14,072 nt of DNA from the NCBI GenBank assembly GCA_937863205.1, contig CALMGA010000476.1:1-14072 (forward strand). Direction: 5' to 3'. Made by a program: the position numbers and the translations under genes. The notes beneath the pieces are model-generated. The model was not told where the DNA came from. It saw nothing but the letters and a program-made list of their open reading frames with translations, and did no database searches. Shown here in pieces: positions 12,074 to 14,072 of the stretch (the first letter of the stretch is position 1; every line of letters starts with the position of its first letter). This stretch comes from an uncultured Beijerinckiaceae bacterium (GTDB lineage: Bacteria; Pseudomonadota; Alphaproteobacteria; Rhizobiales; Beijerinckiaceae).

Positions 12074-13681
12074 TCACTGTGCGGCGCTCGCCATCTCCGC
12101 CCGCCGGTTTGCCGGCGGCAGCTTGTCGCCACGAATGACGTCGGATGGGACGATCGGCTGACCGGAGGCGCATTGGCTCGGCAATCCGTCGAATTTCGCT
12201 TTCGGATCCGAGAGCATCGGCCCGACATCGATCAGGAAGGCGTGCTCCTTCAACTTCTCTTCGCCCGACAGCTGGTCGAAGGTCTTCTGGCTGGTCCAGA
12301 ATGCTTCGAGATCCGTCTTCGCGACGCCAAGGAGGACGACGTTGGCATAAGCAGTCAGAACGTCGAAGAATTCGGTCATCGTGATCGGCAGGTCGGTCTT
12401 ATCGTCGAGTAGGTAGGTCGACTTCATCATTCCCTTGAAGTCTTCGAGCATGTCCTCATGTCCCATGTTGCGCGAACCATACATGGCGACATGGGCGTAA
12501 TCGGTTTTGAAGCCGTCCTTCAGTCCGTCGTATTTCGGCGTGAAGCCGATCCACTGACTGATCACGGCTCCCCATTTCGATGGTGCTTCGCCGGGAAGAA
12601 CCTGGACGCCGGGATGGGTGAGCTTCGCCACGTCGAACAAGGTCCAGTTGCGCGATGACGCGCCGGTCATCTTCGTCGATCCACCGCCCTCCTTCGCCGG
12701 TTTCAGCACGCGCACGAGGTCCTTGCCGCCGCTGGCCACGCACCAGCGCATGAACGAGTCGCCGACGAAGCGATTGGTGACCATCTCCTTGATGGCTTGG
12801 CGGATCCTGGCTTCCCCCGTCGTCGTATATGCCGTCAGGCGCTGCCAGCTTTGCTCGGGATTGACCACGAAGAAGCCGCCGTTGAACGGGCTCTTGAATG
12901 CTTCACCATACTTCGCGACGATGGCGGCATTCTTCTCGTCGTCGAGCATGCAGTCGAGATCGTTCAAAGCCGTGTAAAGCGCCGCGCTGTCCTTGTAGGT
13001 GGCGGGATCACCCGTGTGGGGCAGTTGTCCGACGCCGACGATCTGGACCTGATCACCCAGGCCGAGTTGTGATAGATGACGCGCGAGGTCGACCACCATT
13101 CCGGTCCCGGTGCCGCCGGCGAGGCTGAAACAAACCATCACCACCGATGGCAGCTTTGCCTTTTTGACCTGCTCCGCGAACTTCGTCAGAGCGACCTGGA
13201 GTGGCTGCGAGCCTGAATAATAGGCATCTGCGTAGATGGCCTTCGCGATGGCCCGCGGAAAGTGTTCGCCGGCTTTCGGCATGGTGAATGTTTTGGGGAG
13301 ATACGGGTCGAGCTTCGCCTTCTCCAGGGCTGGCGTTCCCTTTTTAAGCGTGTCACAGGCGGTTTTCAGGCTGGCGATCAGGCCTTCTTGCGAAGGCACA
13401 GGAAGCGGGACCGACTGGAAAAGGTAGCGGTCGGTGGGAATGCCGCGGGATTCCAGGCGTTTGGTGAAAGCATGGCCGTAGTCCTGGGCCAGCGACATGT
13501 CGTCGTCGCCGATATCGATCACCAGCGCGGAGAAGGTCGCGCCTTCCCCGACGAGCAGGTCCTCGGCCTCGCCTGTCCGCAGGAGAGACTCGACATAGAC
13601 TGCGCCGGTGCGGCCGATGCCGATGACGTGCATGCAGGGAGCGATCGCCTTGTCGACGGCGGCTGTCTCGGACGATGTCAT
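12074..13681 (-). CDS. Divergent tubulin/FtsZ-fold protein
   Basis: A 535-residue protein whose N-terminal half has the marks of a tubulin/FtsZ nucleotide-binding domain. These are a first strand and T1-like loop MHVIGIGRTGAVYVESLL (GIGRTG at 21-26), then FSALVIDIGDDDMSLAQDYG, where a strand ends in acidic residues, and the phosphate-binding T4 loop VVMVCFSLAGGTGTGMVVDL (AGGTGTG at 188-194, against GGGTGTG in FtsZ). The C-terminal ~300 residues contain no domain I recognise. The protein has no membrane segment or signal peptide. Its length and the variant T4 loop resemble the Tubulin_2-type prokaryotic proteins more than cell-division FtsZ; polymerisation is unproven for it. The start is ATG at 13681, with AAAGG six bases upstream, and the protein begins MTSSETAAVDK; the longer frame up to 13936 lacks such support. 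It is 103 bases upstream of the RcnR-type gene; its other neighbours are outside the window. Confidence 0.8.
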   Translation of the reverse strand: MTSSETAAVDKAIAPCMHVIGIGRTGAVYVESLLRTGEAEDLLVGEGATFSALVIDIGDDDMSLAQDYGHAFTKRLESRGIPTDRYLFQSVPLPVPSQEGLIASLKTACDTLKKGTPALEKAKLDPYLPKTFTMPKAGEHFPRAIAKAIYADAYYSGSQPLQVALTKFAEQVKKAKLPSVVMVCFSLAGGTGTGMVVDLARHLSQLGLGDQVQIVGVGQLPHTGDPATYKDSAALYTALNDLDCMLDDEKNAAIVAKYGEAFKSPFNGGFFVVNPEQSWQRLTAYTTTGEARIRQAIKEMVTNRFVGDSFMRWCVASGGKDLVRVLKPAKEGGGSTKMTGASSRNWTLFDVAKLTHPGVQVLPGEAPSKWGAVISQWIGFTPKYDGLKDGFKTDYAHVAMYGSRNMGHEDMLEDFKGMMKSTYLLDDKTDLPITMTEFFDVLTAYANVVLLGVAKTDLEAFWTSQKTFDQLSGEEKLKEHAFLIDVGPMLSDPKAKFDGLPSQCASGQPIVPSDVIRGDKLPPANRRAEMASAAQ

Positions 13682-14072
13682 GTTGGACCTTTCGATTCGA
13701 ATCGGGTGCATGCGGTAGAGCGCCAAAGCCAGGAGAAGGGTCGAGCACTCGGCCCGCAGCGCTGGGTATGCCGGTGGAATGTCCTTCGGCCATGCTGCCG
13801 AGTAGGCTCGATCGTCGAGGTCGCTTTGAAGCGGACAGCAGCAGGTGATCGAGAGCGCAGACGATGCCGCTCGGTTTCCGCGAGGTGACATCGCCTCGCA
13901 GTAGAGCACATCATATGCCACGGCGCGATCGGTCACTCGTCGGAGAAGGGGTCAGCCAGTCGCGCGCCTTCGCTCAATCAACGGCTACGGCGATGGCATT
14001 GTGGGAACGACCGGAGCATCGGGCCGTATGTCGGATCCGGACCGATGCTCTAGACTGTTGCTTTTCATTGGA
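13682..14072. other. Upstream region of the tubulin-like gene, no gene seen
   Basis: About 390 bases. The minus-strand frame of the tubulin-like gene stays open up to 13936 but the extension is Cys/Ser/Arg-rich and lacks an internal start with SD, so it is read as leader. No promoter of convincing quality was found. A strong inverted repeat lies near the right edge (14014-14050). Confidence 0.5.
14014..14050. repeat. 37 bp inverted repeat near the right edge
   Basis: GAGCATCGGGCCG (14014-14026) and CGGACCGATGCTC (14038-14050) form 13 bp arms with one mismatch and an 11 base loop, followed by TAGA. The GAGCAT...ATGCTCTAGA form recalls the abundant palindromic intergenic repeats of Hyphomicrobiales. 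It could equally act as a terminator for genes beyond the edge. Confidence 0.7.

Noticed and set aside
13262..13888. 208-codon plus-strand open frame
   Set aside because: It is antisense to the tubulin-like gene, with no start signal or recognised motif.
13682..13936. N-terminal extension of the tubulin-like protein
   Set aside because: The ATG at 13681 has AAAGG at ideal spacing, and the tubulin-like fold begins about 17 residues later. The extension is low-complexity and unsupported.
1..14072. tRNA genes, rRNA genes or a CRISPR array
   Set aside because: No cloverleaf with the conserved T-arm, no rRNA segment and no regularly spaced repeats were seen. The three-copy element is widely and irregularly spaced.

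Overview
The window is GC-rich chromosomal DNA from an alphaproteobacterium, most likely a Methylobacterium/Methylorubrum-type member of the Hyphomicrobiales. This rests on the very high G+C, the GTG and TTG starts, the octaprenyl/decaprenyl diphosphate synthase next to a DUF2007 gene and a TrmN6-like methyltransferase, and a palindromic intergenic repeat family that I associate with Methylobacterium from memory only. No ribosomal or transfer RNA gene and no CRISPR array is visible.

Left part (1-4590), core-like. A collagen-like lipoprotein runs off the left edge on the minus strand. A SleB-type cell wall hydrolase follows on the plus strand, then a small unrecognised minus-strand gene with a TTG start and a hairpin-rich leader, and the long-chain polyprenyl diphosphate synthase (ispB type) for the ubiquinone tail. 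A DUF2007 protein and a TrmN6-like methyltransferase form a tight plus-strand pair.

Middle part (4591-9087), accessory and scarred. Three copies of a ~100 bp palindromic repeat with inverted ends (4601-4699, 5635-5733, 8098-8197) each lie just 3' of a gene. Between and beside them are a truncated, frameshifted IS5-type transposase end, a VOC (glyoxalase-fold) protein, a divergent FAD monooxygenase/TetR regulator module with a 33 bp palindrome in the shared promoter, and an internally deleted, frameshifted IS1380-type transposase. The monooxygenase/TetR module is bracketed by two repeat copies in opposite orientation.

Right part (9088-14072), accessory. An unrecognised 160-residue protein and an atypical histidine phosphatase (AHA in place of RHG) form a plus-strand pair. 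Facing them on the minus strand, in the order of transcription, are a divergent tubulin/FtsZ-fold protein, an RcnR-type metal-sensing repressor with the complete Ni/Co ligand set, an interval with a possible relaxase remnant and a candidate C-tract operator, and the cobalt transporter genes cbtB and cbtA. A simple reading is a cobalt acquisition and sensing locus next to an uncharacterised tubulin-like gene. Whether the tubulin-like gene belongs with the cobalt genes or with genes beyond the right edge cannot be decided here.
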